Shown here: positions 27,855 through 36,067 of the stretch, in pieces | How the letters are laid out: each line of letters begins with the position of its first letter | Numbering within the stretch: position 1 is the stretch's first letter | NCBI RefSeq assembly: GCF_014655295.1 | Contig: NZ_BNBI01000008.1 | Span: 406,963-470,962 of the forward strand | Source: Streptomyces fumanus | GTDB taxonomy: Bacteria; Actinomycetota; Actinomycetes; Streptomycetales; Streptomycetaceae | DNA length: 64,000 nt | Reading direction: 5' to 3' | Notes under the pieces: generated by a model | Database searches by the model: none | Told to the model about the DNA's origin: nothing | Seen by the model: the letters and a program-made list of their open reading frames with translations, nothing else | Program-made: the position numbers and the translations under genes

Positions 27855-28886
27855 TCAGAAGCCGGTCATCGTGATCTTGCCGATGGCCTTGCCGGACTCC
27901 AGGACGCGGTGCGCCTCCCGCAGGTTCGCCGCGGTGATCTTCCCGAGGTCGGTGGTGGCCGTGGTGGTGAGGATGCCGGCGTCCACCAGCCGGGCGATCT
28001 GGTCCAGGATGCGGCCCTGCTCGGCCTGGTCGGCGGTGCGGTGCAGCGAGCGGGTGAACATGAACTCCCAGTGGAAGGAGATGCTCTTCGACTTCAGCAG
28101 GCCGATCTCGACCGAGCCGAAGTCGTCGATGGCCACGATCCGGCCGAAGGGCCTGACGATGTCGGCGTAGGCGGCCAGGTTCTGCTCCGTGCCGGTGGTG
28201 CCGAAGACGAAGTCCACGCCGTCCGGGGCCACTTCGCGCACCTGCGGGGCGAGGGGCCGGCGGTGGTCGACGATGTGCGCGGCGCCCATCCGCCGGGCGA
28301 ACTCGACGGTCTCGGGGCGGGAGGCGGTGCCGATCACCGTCAGGCTGGTCAGGGCGCGGGCCAGTTGGGAGACCATGGCGCCGACACCGCCCGCGGCGGC
28401 GGTGACCAGCAGGGTGCCCGACTGCTTCAGGGCGTCGGTGTGCAGCCCGAGGTGCTCGAACAGGCCCTCCCAGGCGGTCAGCGAGGTCAGCGGCAGGGCG
28501 GCGGCCTCCGCGAAGGAGAGCGAGGCGGGCTTGTGCCCGACGATGCGCTCGTCCACCGCGTGGTACAGGGAGTTGGCGCCGGGCCGGTCGAGGGCACCGG
28601 CGTAGAACACCTCGTCGCCGACCTGGAACGACTCGACCTCGGCGCCGACGGCGACGACCGTGCCCGCCGCGTCCCAGCCGAGGACCTTGGGCTCACCGCC
28701 CGGGTCGTTGCTCTGCCGGATCTTGTAGTCGACCGGGTTGACCGCGACGGCCTCGACCCGCACGAGCAGGTCGCGCGGCCCTGGCTGCGGCACCGGCAGG
28801 GTCGTGTCGAGGAGACTCTCCGCGTCGTCCACCGGCAGGCTCTTGCGGTAGGCGACGGCCGGCATGGTCTCGGGGAGCTGGTTCAT
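27855..28886 (-). CDS. Zinc-type alcohol dehydrogenase-like / quinone oxidoreductase (MDR superfamily), 343 aa
   Basis: This is a medium-chain reductase of the ZADH1/quinone-oxidoreductase group, probably NADPH-dependent reduction of quinones or enones. Marks: VNPVDYKIRQ (about 53-62), GWDAAGTVVAVG, the cofactor loop AAAGGVGAMVSQLA (about 162-175) and TASRPETVEFARRMGA. Catalytic-zinc cysteines are absent, as usual in this group. The ATG has AGGAGGAAC upstream. It is divergent from an HxlR regulator with a perfect palindrome between them, the standard pairing in which HxlR represses an electrophile-detoxifying reductase. Confidence 0.88.
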   Translation of the reverse strand: MNQLPETMPAVAYRKSLPVDDAESLLDTTLPVPQPGPRDLLVRVEAVAVNPVDYKIRQSNDPGGEPKVLGWDAAGTVVAVGAEVESFQVGDEVFYAGALDRPGANSLYHAVDERIVGHKPASLSFAEAAALPLTSLTAWEGLFEHLGLHTDALKQSGTLLVTAAAGGVGAMVSQLARALTSLTVIGTASRPETVEFARRMGAAHIVDHRRPLAPQVREVAPDGVDFVFGTTGTEQNLAAYADIVRPFGRIVAIDDFGSVEIGLLKSKSISFHWEFMFTRSLHRTADQAEQGRILDQIARLVDAGILTTTATTDLGKITAANLREAHRVLESGKAIGKITMTGF

Positions 28887-28969
28887 GATTGTTCCTCCTG
28901 GTATGGCACGGCGGGCTTCCGCCGTGCCCGTAACGTAGCTCTGAGGAGGTAGTAACCTGCAAGGGAGAC

Positions 28970-28988
28970 TACTTCCCCAGGGGAAGTA
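28970..28988. promoter_or_regulatory. HxlR operator palindrome
   Basis: TACTTCCCC-A-GGGGAAGTA is a perfect 9-bp inverted repeat between the divergent oxidoreductase and HxlR genes. A second, imperfect pair GGTAGT/ACTACT spans 28949-28973. This is probably where the HxlR protein represses both genes. Confidence 0.75.
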
Positions 28989-29025
28989 AGCTGGTGGGAC
29001 AGGTGATTCAGGAAAGGGAGACCCC

Positions 29026-29382
29026 ATGGTGACGCTCTGCGAGTCCCAGCGGCACGACCATCACGACGTGTACGCCGCCCAGTGCCCGTGCCGCGAGGTG
29101 CTCGACCTCCTGGCCAACAAGTGGTCGGCGCTGGCCATCGGCGCCATGGAGGAGGGACCGCAGCGCTTCGGGGCCCTGCAGAAGCGGCTCGAAGGGGTGA
29201 GCCCCAAGGTGCTCACCGCCACGCTGCGCCGCCTGGAGGAGCGGGGCTTCGTGGAGCGGACGGTCTACCCCGCGGTGCCGCTGCACGTCGAGTACGAACT
29301 GACCGCGCTCGGGCACAGCGTGGCGCAGCCCCTGGCGCAGTTGCGCGACTGGGTGGAGGACCACATGGACGAGATCGCCTGA
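29026..29382 (+). CDS. HxlR-family transcriptional regulator, 118 aa
   Basis: This is a winged-helix regulator: PCREVLDLLANKWSALAIGAM and QKRLEGVSPKVLTATLRRLEERGFVERTVYP are diagnostic. Cysteines at 5, 20 and 22 (AQCPCRE) are typical of thiol-sensing members of the QorR/YodB type. The ATG lies about 37 bases after the palindrome, with AAAGGGAG upstream. It probably represses the divergent oxidoreductase until modified by quinones, diamide-like oxidants or aldehydes. Confidence 0.9.
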   Translation: MVTLCESQRHDHHDVYAAQCPCREVLDLLANKWSALAIGAMEEGPQRFGALQKRLEGVSPKVLTATLRRLEERGFVERTVYPAVPLHVEYELTALGHSVAQPLAQLRDWVEDHMDEIA

Positions 29383-29415
29383 CGGACACCCGCGACCCCC
29401 GGTGTCCGGCGCCGG

Positions 29416-30252
29416 TCACCGGCCCAGGAACCCGTTGACCTCGCGGGCGAAGTCCTCGGCGTGCTGGAAGAGGAAGCCGTGCCCGGCGTCGCTGTAGAGG
29501 ACGACCTTGGCGTCCGGCAGCCGCTGGGACATCGCGTACGTGGCGTAGGCGTGGATCATCACGTCGTGGGCGCCGTTGGCGACCAGCACCGGAAGGGTCA
29601 GCTCGGCCTGCCGGTCCCAGTACCCGCGGAAACCGCCGATGGCCGCGATCTGGCCGCGGAACGCCTCGGGACCCACCGCGGCCTTCGACTCCCTCAGCCG
29701 CCGGTCCAGGCGGCGCAGCGAGGCCAGCCCGGCCGCCCGCGCCTTCTCCGTCTCCGGGTAGAACAGGTAGAGGAAATCCTCGTCGTCGTTGGCCCCCTTG
29801 CCGGTGATCTGCGCGACGCGCGCCGGCGGCGCGGGCAGGTCGGGCACACCGCCGGGCGAACTGCCGGCCACCACCAGCCGGTTCACCAGACCGGGGGCGG
29901 TCAGGGCCACGCCCTGGGCGACGATGCCGCCCATCGACCAGCCCAGGACGTCGATGTCCGTCAGCCCCAGGGCGCCGATGAAGGCCAGGGAGCCGTCGAC
30001 CAGGCCCTCCATCGTGGACGGCGGCTCACCGGTGGAGAAGCTGGTGCCGCGGTTGTCGAAGACGACGACCTCCCGCTCGGCCGCGAGCAGGTCCAGCAGC
30101 GCCGGGTCCCAGTGGTCGATCGTCCCGCGCAGACGCATGTGCAGGACCAGCGGCCGGGTGCCGGCCCGTCCGAAGCGTCGGTAGGCGAAGCGTTCGCCGC
30201 GCGGCCCCGTCACGTACTGGGTCTCGGCCTGGTCGGCCAGGTAGGCGGACAT
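29416..30252 (-). CDS. Alpha/beta hydrolase, 278 aa
   Basis: The fold is clear: oxyanion region LVLHMRLRGTIDHWDP, FDNRGTSFSTG after strand beta4, nucleophile elbow GWSMGG (Ser near 112), Asp in VANGAHDVMI, and His in DAGHGFLFQH near the end. HMRLRGT instead of the usual HGFPG is unusual and is shared in pattern with the hydrolase at 58540 (QHYRGT), which is the same length and ends almost identically, so the two are paralogues. The substrate is unknown (ester, lactone or epoxide are possible). Start MSAYLAD was chosen for AGGAGATCCC upstream. A type B promoter precedes it. Confidence 0.85.
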   Translation of the reverse strand: MSAYLADQAETQYVTGPRGERFAYRRFGRAGTRPLVLHMRLRGTIDHWDPALLDLLAAEREVVVFDNRGTSFSTGEPPSTMEGLVDGSLAFIGALGLTDIDVLGWSMGGIVAQGVALTAPGLVNRLVVAGSSPGGVPDLPAPPARVAQITGKGANDDEDFLYLFYPETEKARAAGLASLRRLDRRLRESKAAVGPEAFRGQIAAIGGFRGYWDRQAELTLPVLVANGAHDVMIHAYATYAMSQRLPDAKVVLYSDAGHGFLFQHAEDFAREVNGFLGR

Positions 30253-30361
30253 GGGATCTCCTGTCGGTTCGGATGGTGCCCGGCCGTGCGGCCGGGCGGT
30301 CACGGTGCGCCGGCGGACGACCGGGCCGGGCGGGAAACGCCCTCCCGCCGGACGTGCCACC

Positions 30362-30394
30362 AGCTTGGAGCCGCCTTGTGGACGGTTAGTGGGC
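30362..30394 (-). promoter_or_regulatory. Type B (SARP-like) promoter of hydrolase 29416
   Basis: Read on the minus strand: GCCCAC (30389-30394) and GTCCAC (30378-30383) are 11 bp apart. Ten bases follow to CAAGCT (30362-30367). Confidence 0.5.
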
Positions 30395-30423
30395 GGCGCC
30401 TTGAGGCGGGGGCGGGGGCGTCC

Positions 30424-31188
30424 CTACCACGCGGCCCGCTCCCGGGCCCGTGCGACCGCGTCGTGGACGGAGCCCCGGTGCAGGGGCCCGTGGCCGGGCA
30501 GGACGGTGTCGGCGTCCAGCGTCTCCAGCGCCGACAGGGCGTCGAGGGCGGTGGGCACATCGGCGTGGAACATGCCGGGCAGCATCTGCGGACCGGTCTT
30601 CCGGGACGTCGGATGGGCCGTGACCAGCGCGTCCCCGCTGACCACGACGCCCAGCGAGGGGAGGTGGTACGCGCAGTGGCCGCCGGTGTGCCCCGGCGTG
30701 TGCACGGGCACCGGCGCGCCGGGCAGGTCGAGGGCGCCCGTCGTACCGAACGCCTGGGGCTCGGCCACGGGCACGTGCGCCGTGCCCCCCGAGCGGACGG
30801 CGTGCACCGCCCACGGCACCACGCCGGGGCGCCAGGCGTTGGCGAGCACCGCGCCGACCGACACCTGGTGCAGGAACTCGCGCCGCGCGTGCGGCACCTC
30901 ACGCTCGTGCATGAGGACCGGAACGCCGTGCGCGGTGCGCAGCCGCTCGGCCGCGCCGATGTGGTCGTTGTGCGCGTGGGTGACGAGGATCGCGGCAAGA
31001 CCGCCCGGCCGGACACCCACGGCACCGAGCGAGGCGACGACCCGGTCGTGGTCACCGGGGTAACCGGTGTCGATGAGAAGGGCCGCGTCGCCCTCCTTGA
31101 CGATCACCCAGTTGGTGTTGCTCCCCGAGACCAGGAACACCCGGTCGTCGACGCGGACGATGCTCTCACTGAGCGGGACGTCGGGCAT
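30424..31188 (-). CDS. Metallo-beta-lactamase-fold hydrolase, 254 aa
   Basis: The signature THAHNDHIGAAERL (about 70-83), a third ligand in HTPGHTGGHCAYHL (about 163-176), Asp in VVSGDALVTAH and the terminal His in VLPGHGPLHRGS give a full dinuclear metal site of the glyoxalase II/hydrolase type. Cytoplasmic; substrate unknown. The ATG at 31188 has AGGAGG 7 bases upstream. It is unrelated at close range to the other hydrolase of this fold at 26778. Three 12-bp-spaced GTATC repeats and CACACGTAT-like elements lie upstream. Confidence 0.85.
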   Translation of the reverse strand: MPDVPLSESIVRVDDRVFLVSGSNTNWVIVKEGDAALLIDTGYPGDHDRVVASLGAVGVRPGGLAAILVTHAHNDHIGAAERLRTAHGVPVLMHEREVPHARREFLHQVSVGAVLANAWRPGVVPWAVHAVRSGGTAHVPVAEPQAFGTTGALDLPGAPVPVHTPGHTGGHCAYHLPSLGVVVSGDALVTAHPTSRKTGPQMLPGMFHADVPTALDALSALETLDADTVLPGHGPLHRGSVHDAVARARERAAW

Positions 31189-31280
31189 GAGCCCTCCTCC
31201 TGTCGGCGCACCGCACGCACACCGCACGGCCGAGGCCGGCGGACACGCCGTCCGGAAAGCCGGCACGTGTGCGTACGGCG

Positions 31281-31316
31281 CCTATGTATCGGCATATGTA
31301 TCTGCGAAGGTATCGA
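31281..31316. repeat. Three GTATC repeats at exact 12-bp spacing
   Basis: GTATC occurs at 31286, 31298 and 31310, each separated by 7 other bases, in the region upstream of the hydrolase at 30424. On the minus strand these read GATACCTTCGCA, GATACATATGCC, GATACATAGGCG. They are unusually AT-rich for this genome and look like a phased regulator-binding array. Confidence 0.5.
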
Positions 31317-31422
31317 AGGCCGGGAGCTTGCCCTACTCCCGGTGCAGAGGTCGAAGTGACACACGTATCCGTGTGGGGCCCACCGGCACACGGGCGCTCC
31401 GGGGCGGCGCGCCGGTGACCGG

Positions 31423-33108
31423 TCAGGTCCGGGCGGACAGGGCCAGGTACTGGTGCACCGACCGGACGGCGCTCGCACCGTCGCCGGCGGCGGCGGCCAC
31501 CCGCTTCAGCGACGCGGTCCGCACGTCCCCCGCGGCGAACACACCCGGCACGCTCGTCTCGTAGGGCAGCGGCGCGCGCCCCGCGTCCCGCCAGCGGGGC
31601 CCCAGGTCCGTGTCCGACAGCGCGAGGTCGGTGCGGACGAACCCGTTGTCGTCCAGCGCGACCCCGGTCAGCCAGTCGGTGGCCGGGGTCGCGCCGATGA
31701 AGCAGAACAGTCCGGCGCAGGAGATCCGGCGCACCGGGCCGCCGTGCCGGGCCAGCGTCACCGCCTCCAGCCGCTCGGCACCGTGCAGCGCCGAGACCTG
31801 GGTGTCCGTCAGGACCGTGATGCGCGGGTCTCCGAGGATGCGGTCCACCAGGTAGGCGGACATACGGGTCCCCAGGCCGGCACCGCGCACCACCAGGGTG
31901 ACCTTCCGCGCGTGGCGCGCGAGGTGCAGCGCCGCCTGCCCCGCCGAGTTCGCCCCGCCGACGACGGCTACCGGGGCTCCGGCCACCGTCTGCGCCTCCA
32001 TGTCCGTGGCCGAGTAGTGGATGCCGCGCCCGGTCAGCTCGCTCCACCGGTCGACCGGCAGGGCGCGGTAGGCGGCGCCGGTGGCGAGGACCACGGCCCG
32101 GGTCCGGATCCGTGCCCCGTCGGAGAGGGTGACCAGGTGCTCACCGGTGCCCGGCTCCAGCGCGACGACGGTGCACGGACTGGCGATCCTGGCGCCGAAC
32201 TTCAGGGCCTGCACGGCGGCGCGCGCGGTGAGGTCCGCGCCGCTCAGCCCGAACGGGAAGCCGAGGTAGTTCTCGATGCGCGCGCTGGTGGCGGCCTGGC
32301 CGCCGGTGGCCACCGCGTCGAGCAGTACCGTCTCCAGCCCCTCGGAGGCCCCGTGCACGGCGGCCGCCAGCCCGGCGGGCCCCGCGCCCACCACGGTCAG
32401 GTCGGCCGTACCGCTGCCGGTGTCGCGGAAGGAGAGGTTCAGCCGCTCGCTGAGCGCGCCGGGGGTGACGCCCGTCAGCACCTCGGCCCCGATCGAGGCG
32501 ACCGGCAGGTCGGCCGCGGTCAGTCCGGCGGCCCCGAGCAGGGCCGTCCCCTCCGCTGAGCCGTCCGGCACCCAGGAGTGGGCGACCCCTTGGCGGGCCA
32601 GGAAGGTGCGCAGCCGCAGGCCCTCGGCCGATTCCGGGTCGCCCACCATCCGCAGCGTCTGGGCGGTCGCCTGCCGCAGCAGCCGCCGCCGGGCCAGGAA
32701 GGAGCGCAGGAACAGGTCCGACAGCTCGGTCTCCCGCGCCATCAGCAGCCGGAACGACCCGGCGCCCACCCGGTGCACGGTGCCCGGCCTGCGCACCCGT
32801 ACCCGCAGGTGCCGGCGCTGCCCCGTGAGCAGCCCGAGCTCACCGACGAACTGGCCGGGCCCGTACCGCAGCAGGACCTCGTCCCGGCCCGGCGCCGGGG
32901 ACGGCCGCACCGCCTCCAGCCGGGCGCTGCCGCACAGGAGGAGGTCGCCGCAGTCGTCGCCGACATCGAACAGCACCTGTCCGCCGGCGACCTCCTCCGG
33001 CTCCGCGTACCGGACCGCCCGGGCGAGCTGCTCGTCGGTCAGCCGGACCGAGGCCAGGCCGACGAGGTCCTCGGGTCGGTCGCCGATCTCGGGAAAGGAG
33101 GTCGCCAT
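31423..33108 (-). CDS. Fusion of cyclic-nucleotide-binding domain and thioredoxin-reductase-like flavoprotein, 561 aa
   Basis: Residues about 25-140 form a CRP/FNR-type cNMP-binding beta-roll (FDVGDDCGDLLLCGSARLEAV, FVGELGLLTGQRRHL). A linker domain follows, then a two-Rossmann flavoprotein: FAD motif VVGAGPAGLAAA near 243, NADPH motif VVGGANSAGQAALHL near 392, and C-terminal GVFAAGDVRTASLKRVAAA. The redox CxxC of real thioredoxin reductases is absent (HYSATDMEAQ at that place), as in other members of this fused family, so it is unlikely to reduce disulfides. It may be an NADPH oxidase-like or sensor enzyme gated by nucleotide or redox state. Start MATSFPE at 33108 has GAAGGGAT upstream. Confidence 0.85.
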   Translation of the reverse strand: MATSFPEIGDRPEDLVGLASVRLTDEQLARAVRYAEPEEVAGGQVLFDVGDDCGDLLLCGSARLEAVRPSPAPGRDEVLLRYGPGQFVGELGLLTGQRRHLRVRVRRPGTVHRVGAGSFRLLMARETELSDLFLRSFLARRRLLRQATAQTLRMVGDPESAEGLRLRTFLARQGVAHSWVPDGSAEGTALLGAAGLTAADLPVASIGAEVLTGVTPGALSERLNLSFRDTGSGTADLTVVGAGPAGLAAAVHGASEGLETVLLDAVATGGQAATSARIENYLGFPFGLSGADLTARAAVQALKFGARIASPCTVVALEPGTGEHLVTLSDGARIRTRAVVLATGAAYRALPVDRWSELTGRGIHYSATDMEAQTVAGAPVAVVGGANSAGQAALHLARHARKVTLVVRGAGLGTRMSAYLVDRILGDPRITVLTDTQVSALHGAERLEAVTLARHGGPVRRISCAGLFCFIGATPATDWLTGVALDDNGFVRTDLALSDTDLGPRWRDAGRAPLPYETSVPGVFAAGDVRTASLKRVAAAAGDGASAVRSVHQYLALSART

Positions 33109-33194
33109 GGAGGTGATCCCTTCGACGCGCGTCGCGCGCCTTGCTCGTGCTGTCGGGGAAGGGGGGCCGGCCGGGGGACGGACGCGTCCGTGCC

Positions 33195-33806
33195 TCAGAA
33201 ACCGGCGCGGGACAGCAGTTCCTCGGTGGTGAGCACGTCGTGGGCGATGAGCGCGTAACGGTTCACCATCTGCTCGTAGGAGTCGGCGCCGCCGTCGGGC
33301 GCGGTGGCGTCCTTCACGAGGGTCACCCGGTAGCCCCGCTCCATGGCGCTGCGGGCGGTGGACTCCACACACATCGTCCCGATCATGCCCGCCACGGCGA
33401 TGTGCTCGATGCCGCGGCGCTTGAGCTGGATGTCGAGGTCGGTGGTGGCGAAGACGTCGAGGTTCTTGTGCGGGGCGATCGTCACGTCACCGGGGCCGGG
33501 CCGGAGATCGGGGTGGAACTCGGCTCCCCAGCTACCCGCCTCGAACATGCGGTTGTCGAACATCATGCGGTGGATGCCGGAGCGGTGCTTCCAGTCGTCG
33601 TACTCCTCGTCGGTGTAGGACATCGGCGAGAAGAAGGCGGGGTAGCCCTTGTTCCGGAAACCGGCCAGCAGCCGCCTGAGGTTGTCCAGGGTGCCGATGC
33701 GGTCGAACTCCGCCTTGAAGCCCGGGTAGCCCTTGCCTCCCTCGGCGAAGACCTCGTTGACGGTGTCGATCAGGACGAGACCGGTCGGGGCGGACGTACT
33801 GGTCAT
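33195..33806 (-). CDS. Isochorismatase-like cysteine hydrolase, 203 aa
   Basis: The catalytic triad pattern is complete: Asp14 (LVLIDTVNE), Lys114 (APHKNLDVF) and Cys146 (AGMIGTMCVESTARSAMERGY). This resembles the ycaC/nicotinamidase-type group acting on amides, imides or hydrazides rather than true isochorismatase. The ATG has AAAGGAAC upstream. It has its own type A promoter, which overlaps the last codons of the small membrane-protein gene upstream. Confidence 0.87.
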   Translation of the reverse strand: MTSTSAPTGLVLIDTVNEVFAEGGKGYPGFKAEFDRIGTLDNLRRLLAGFRNKGYPAFFSPMSYTDEEYDDWKHRSGIHRMMFDNRMFEAGSWGAEFHPDLRPGPGDVTIAPHKNLDVFATTDLDIQLKRRGIEHIAVAGMIGTMCVESTARSAMERGYRVTLVKDATAPDGGADSYEQMVNRYALIAHDVLTTEELLSRAGF

Positions 33807-33880
33807 GTGGTTGTTCCTTTCGTTCTTCCGCACCGCCGCGGTGCGGACGGGCGGCCCCGGGGGGGGGGCCTGCCGCCGCC

Positions 33881-33924
33881 ACCGTGTCAGCGGGCGGCGG
33901 GAGCGGCATCGGTTGTTTGACTGC
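33881..33924 (-). promoter_or_regulatory. Type A promoter of the isochorismatase-like gene
   Basis: Read on the minus strand: core GTCAAACAAC (33912-33921) in GCAGTCAAACAACCGATGCC, then 25 bases to CACGGT (33881-33886). It lies inside the 3' end of the upstream small gene. Confidence 0.55.
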
Positions 33925-34165
33925 CGACCGGTGCCACGCCGTACGTCTCCGCACCACGCGACACCTGGAGGCGGGCCCGGTGCGGTGCCGGGGGAGCCGT
34001 CGGAGCGGCCGGGGCCGTGGCGTTGGCCGTGGCCGCGAGGACCGCGAGCAGGGTGATGCCGCCGAGGGCGGCGAGCTGCCGCCGGGCGGTGGAGAAGCGG
34101 CGCGGGACGGCACGGCGGCCGGGGCCGTCGGGCGGCGGCGCGGAGAAGGCGGAGGGGGCGGGCAC
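33887..34165 (-). CDS. Small hypothetical membrane or secreted protein, 92 aa
   Basis: An arginine-rich N-terminus (PGRRAVPRRFSTARRQ) is followed by one hydrophobic stretch (LAALGGITLLAVLAATANA, about 31-49) and a Pro/Ala-rich exterior part. This is the pattern of a signal peptide or single membrane anchor. No family is recognised. Support comes from the GTG start with GGGAG upstream and, mainly, from a well-formed type A promoter about 60 bases before the start. The gene was easy to miss because of low complexity. Confidence 0.5.
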   Translation of the reverse strand: MPAPSAFSAPPPDGPGRRAVPRRFSTARRQLAALGGITLLAVLAATANATAPAAPTAPPAPHRARLQVSRGAETYGVAPVGSQTTDAAPAAR

Positions 34166-34423
34166 GGAAGGCTCCCGTCTGGCTGTCGGCCGCCCCGTAC
34201 CCGGGGCGGACGCGTCGGTGATCCGGGACCGAGTGAACCCGGGGGCGGATCACCGCGCTTCGGTCGATCGACCGACGTACCGGACGAAACCCGTGCCCCT
34301 GGCACGGGCACATGTCTCAAACCCCTCTATGCACACACGTGTGAATCGGCGACGATGGACACGGCCTGGGCACACGTCCACGGAACGCCCAGGCCGCCTG
34401 CTTCCCCCGGCAGCAGCAACTGG
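34166..34423. other. 258-base intergenic region
   Basis: It holds the type A promoter of the 92-aa gene, including the perfect palindrome CGGTCGATCGACCG (34261-34274), and two palindromic elements, GCACATGT (34308-34315) and CACACGTGTG (34334-34343). I see no gene here. Confidence 0.6.
34232..34274 (-). promoter_or_regulatory. Type A promoter of the small membrane-protein gene
   Basis: Read on the minus strand: core GTCGATCGAC (34263-34272) followed by CGAAGC, then 25 bases to TTCACT (34232-34237). Confidence 0.6.
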
Positions 34424-34903
34424 TCAGGCGGGACGTCCGCCGCGTCCCAGCAGAGCGGCTTCCAGGGCGTCCCAGTCGAGCAGCCGGCTCTCGTGGCCGG
34501 CCGGTACCAGGGCGTACGTGGCGTCCAGCCACCGCCGTACACCGTTCAGCCCGGTCTCCAGGCACACCCGGCCCTCGGGACGCAGAAGGGTGAGACGGAG
34601 GGCACCGGCCGTCCCGTACCGGTCGCCGACCGGCCGGACCCGGAAGTCGCCGACCCCGCTGGCGCCCCGCGTTCCCCGGTCCAGCAGTTCGCGGGAGACG
34701 ACCCAGGTCACGCGCAGGTCGGTCGCCGGGTCCACGAAGAGGTCCAGGGCGACGGCGTAGGGATCGTCCAGGGTGTAGCGCAGGCGGCAGCGCAACGTGT
34801 CGGGACCCGTGGGGGCGAACAGCCGCCGGACCGTCGTGACGAGGACCGGCGGAACACGGCCGTCCCGGGTCCCGGGGCCGGCGAAGGCACTTCTGTCGCT
34901 CAT
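34424..34903 (-). CDS. SsgA-like protein (SALP) 2, 159 aa
   Basis: Conserved family positions: LRYTLDDPYAVALDLF (about 39-54), TWVVSRELLDRGTR, GVGDFRVRPVGD, LRLTLLRPEG, LDATYALVPAGHESRLLDWDALEAALLG at the C-terminus. The N-terminus is extended and polar. SALPs act with division and cell-wall proteins during sporulation; which partner this one has is unknown. The ATG has GGGAGAGAG upstream. It is transcribed from a type A promoter. Confidence 0.87.
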   Translation of the reverse strand: MSDRSAFAGPGTRDGRVPPVLVTTVRRLFAPTGPDTLRCRLRYTLDDPYAVALDLFVDPATDLRVTWVVSRELLDRGTRGASGVGDFRVRPVGDRYGTAGALRLTLLRPEGRVCLETGLNGVRRWLDATYALVPAGHESRLLDWDALEAALLGRGGRPA

Positions 34904-34965
34904 CGGGTGCTCTCTCTCCCGTCGGGTGCGCGCTTTTCGGTCAGGTGCGCGTATTCACGTCCTCC

Positions 34966-35010
34966 ATCCTGGGCAGCCCCCACCCGGCCGCGCATCGGTA
35001 GAACGACTGC
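34966..35010 (-). promoter_or_regulatory. Type A promoter of SALP 2
   Basis: Read on the minus strand: GCAGTCGTTCTACCGATGC (34992-35010; core 34998-35007), 26 bases, CAGGAT (34966-34971). It is nearly identical to the SALP 1 promoter core (16 of 16 outer bases agree except one). Confidence 0.7.
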
Positions 35011-35138
35011 GGATGAATCGGTGCGAACACCGGTCCCGTGACGCATGCGGAGGCCGGGCCGGCCTGGTGGGCGAGGGGCTGATCCTGGCCATCGGCGGCG
35101 TACCCGACGCGCCGGCCCGCCCCCCCCCAGCGGCCACC

Positions 35139-35185
35139 CACCGCGAGAGCCCCCCGGGCAGGTGTCCCGGGGGGCTCTCGCGGTG
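35139..35185 (-). terminator. Strong hairpin after the haloperoxidase gene
   Basis: A perfect 20-bp stem (35139-35158 with 35166-35185, both containing GAGAGCCCCCC or its complement) closes a 7-base loop. It lies 45 bases past the stop of the minus-strand gene at 35231. Confidence 0.8.
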
Positions 35186-35230
35186 CGCGGCCGGCGGCGT
35201 TCCCCTCCCGGGAAGGCCGCCGGCGCCGGA

Positions 35231-36067
35231 TCACTTGGCGAGGAAGGCGAGGAGCGCCTCGTTGACCTCGGCGGCGTGGGTCCACAGCAGGCCGTGCGGG
35301 GCGCCGTCGATCTCGACGTAGTCGGCGTGCGGGAGGGCCTTGTGGAAGGGGCGGGCGGTCGAGTCGATGGGCAGGATGTTGTCGGCGGTGCCGTGCAGGA
35401 TCAGGGCCGGCACGTCGATCTTGGGAATGTCGGCACGGAAGTCGGTCGGCCAGGTCAGGGGCGCGGCGGAGGCGGCGTAGGAGCCACCGGCGGCGGCCGT
35501 GTTCCAACTGTTGCGGACGGCCTCCTCGCCGATCCGGGTGCCGAGGTTGTCGTCCAGGTTGTAGAAGTCCCGGTAGAAGGCGGTGTAGTAGGCGTAGCGG
35601 TCGTTCTTGACCGTGTCGGAGATGTCCTGGAAGAACGCCTGGTCGGCGGCGCCGTCGGGGTTGTCGTCGGTCTTCAGCAGGAAGGGCTCCAGGGAGGCGA
35701 GGAACGCCGCCTTGGCGACACGGGCGGAGCCGTAGGTGCCGAGGTAGCGGCCGACCTCGCCGGTGCCCATGGAGAAGCCGACGAGGGTGACACCCTGGAG
35801 GTCGAGGGTCTCCAGGACGGTGTTGAGGTCGGCGGCGAAGGTGTCGTAGTCGTAGCCGGTGGTGGGCTGCGAGGAGCGGCCGAAACCGCGGCGGTCGTAG
35901 GTGATGACCCGGTAACCGGCGTCCAGCAGCGCGGCGGTCTGCTTCTCCCAGGAGTGTCCGTCCAGCGGGTAGCCGTGGATCAGGACGACCGGACGGCCGG
36001 TGCCGTGGTCCTCGTAGTACAGCTCGATGTCGGTGGTGTTCTCCTGGCCGACGGTGATGAACGGCAT
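35231..36067 (-). CDS. Cofactor-free haloperoxidase / perhydrolase-type alpha/beta hydrolase, 278 aa
   Basis: The sequence follows the Streptomyces non-haem bromoperoxidase BPO-A2/CPO group closely over its whole length (MPFITVGQEN start, YEDHGTGRPVVLIHGYPLDGHSW, VGFSMGTGE with nucleophile Ser99, HGTADNILP with Asp, GAPHGLLWTH with His). These enzymes make peracids from carboxylic acids and peroxide and so halogenate or oxidise secondarily; the physiological role is often ester hydrolysis. Cytoplasmic. It stands alone with a type A promoter and a strong terminator. Confidence 0.92.
   Translation of the reverse strand: MPFITVGQENTTDIELYYEDHGTGRPVVLIHGYPLDGHSWEKQTAALLDAGYRVITYDRRGFGRSSQPTTGYDYDTFAADLNTVLETLDLQGVTLVGFSMGTGEVGRYLGTYGSARVAKAAFLASLEPFLLKTDDNPDGAADQAFFQDISDTVKNDRYAYYTAFYRDFYNLDDNLGTRIGEEAVRNSWNTAAAGGSYAASAAPLTWPTDFRADIPKIDVPALILHGTADNILPIDSTARPFHKALPHADYVEIDGAPHGLLWTHAAEVNEALLAFLAK

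Noticed and set aside
31281..31316. Phased GTATC repeats as a CRISPR array or replication iterons
   Set aside because: Only three 5-bp units with short spacers and no cas or replication genes; a regulator array is more likely.
31423..33108. Thioredoxin reductase (trxB)
   Set aside because: The CxxC disulfide motif is missing and a cNMP-binding domain is fused.
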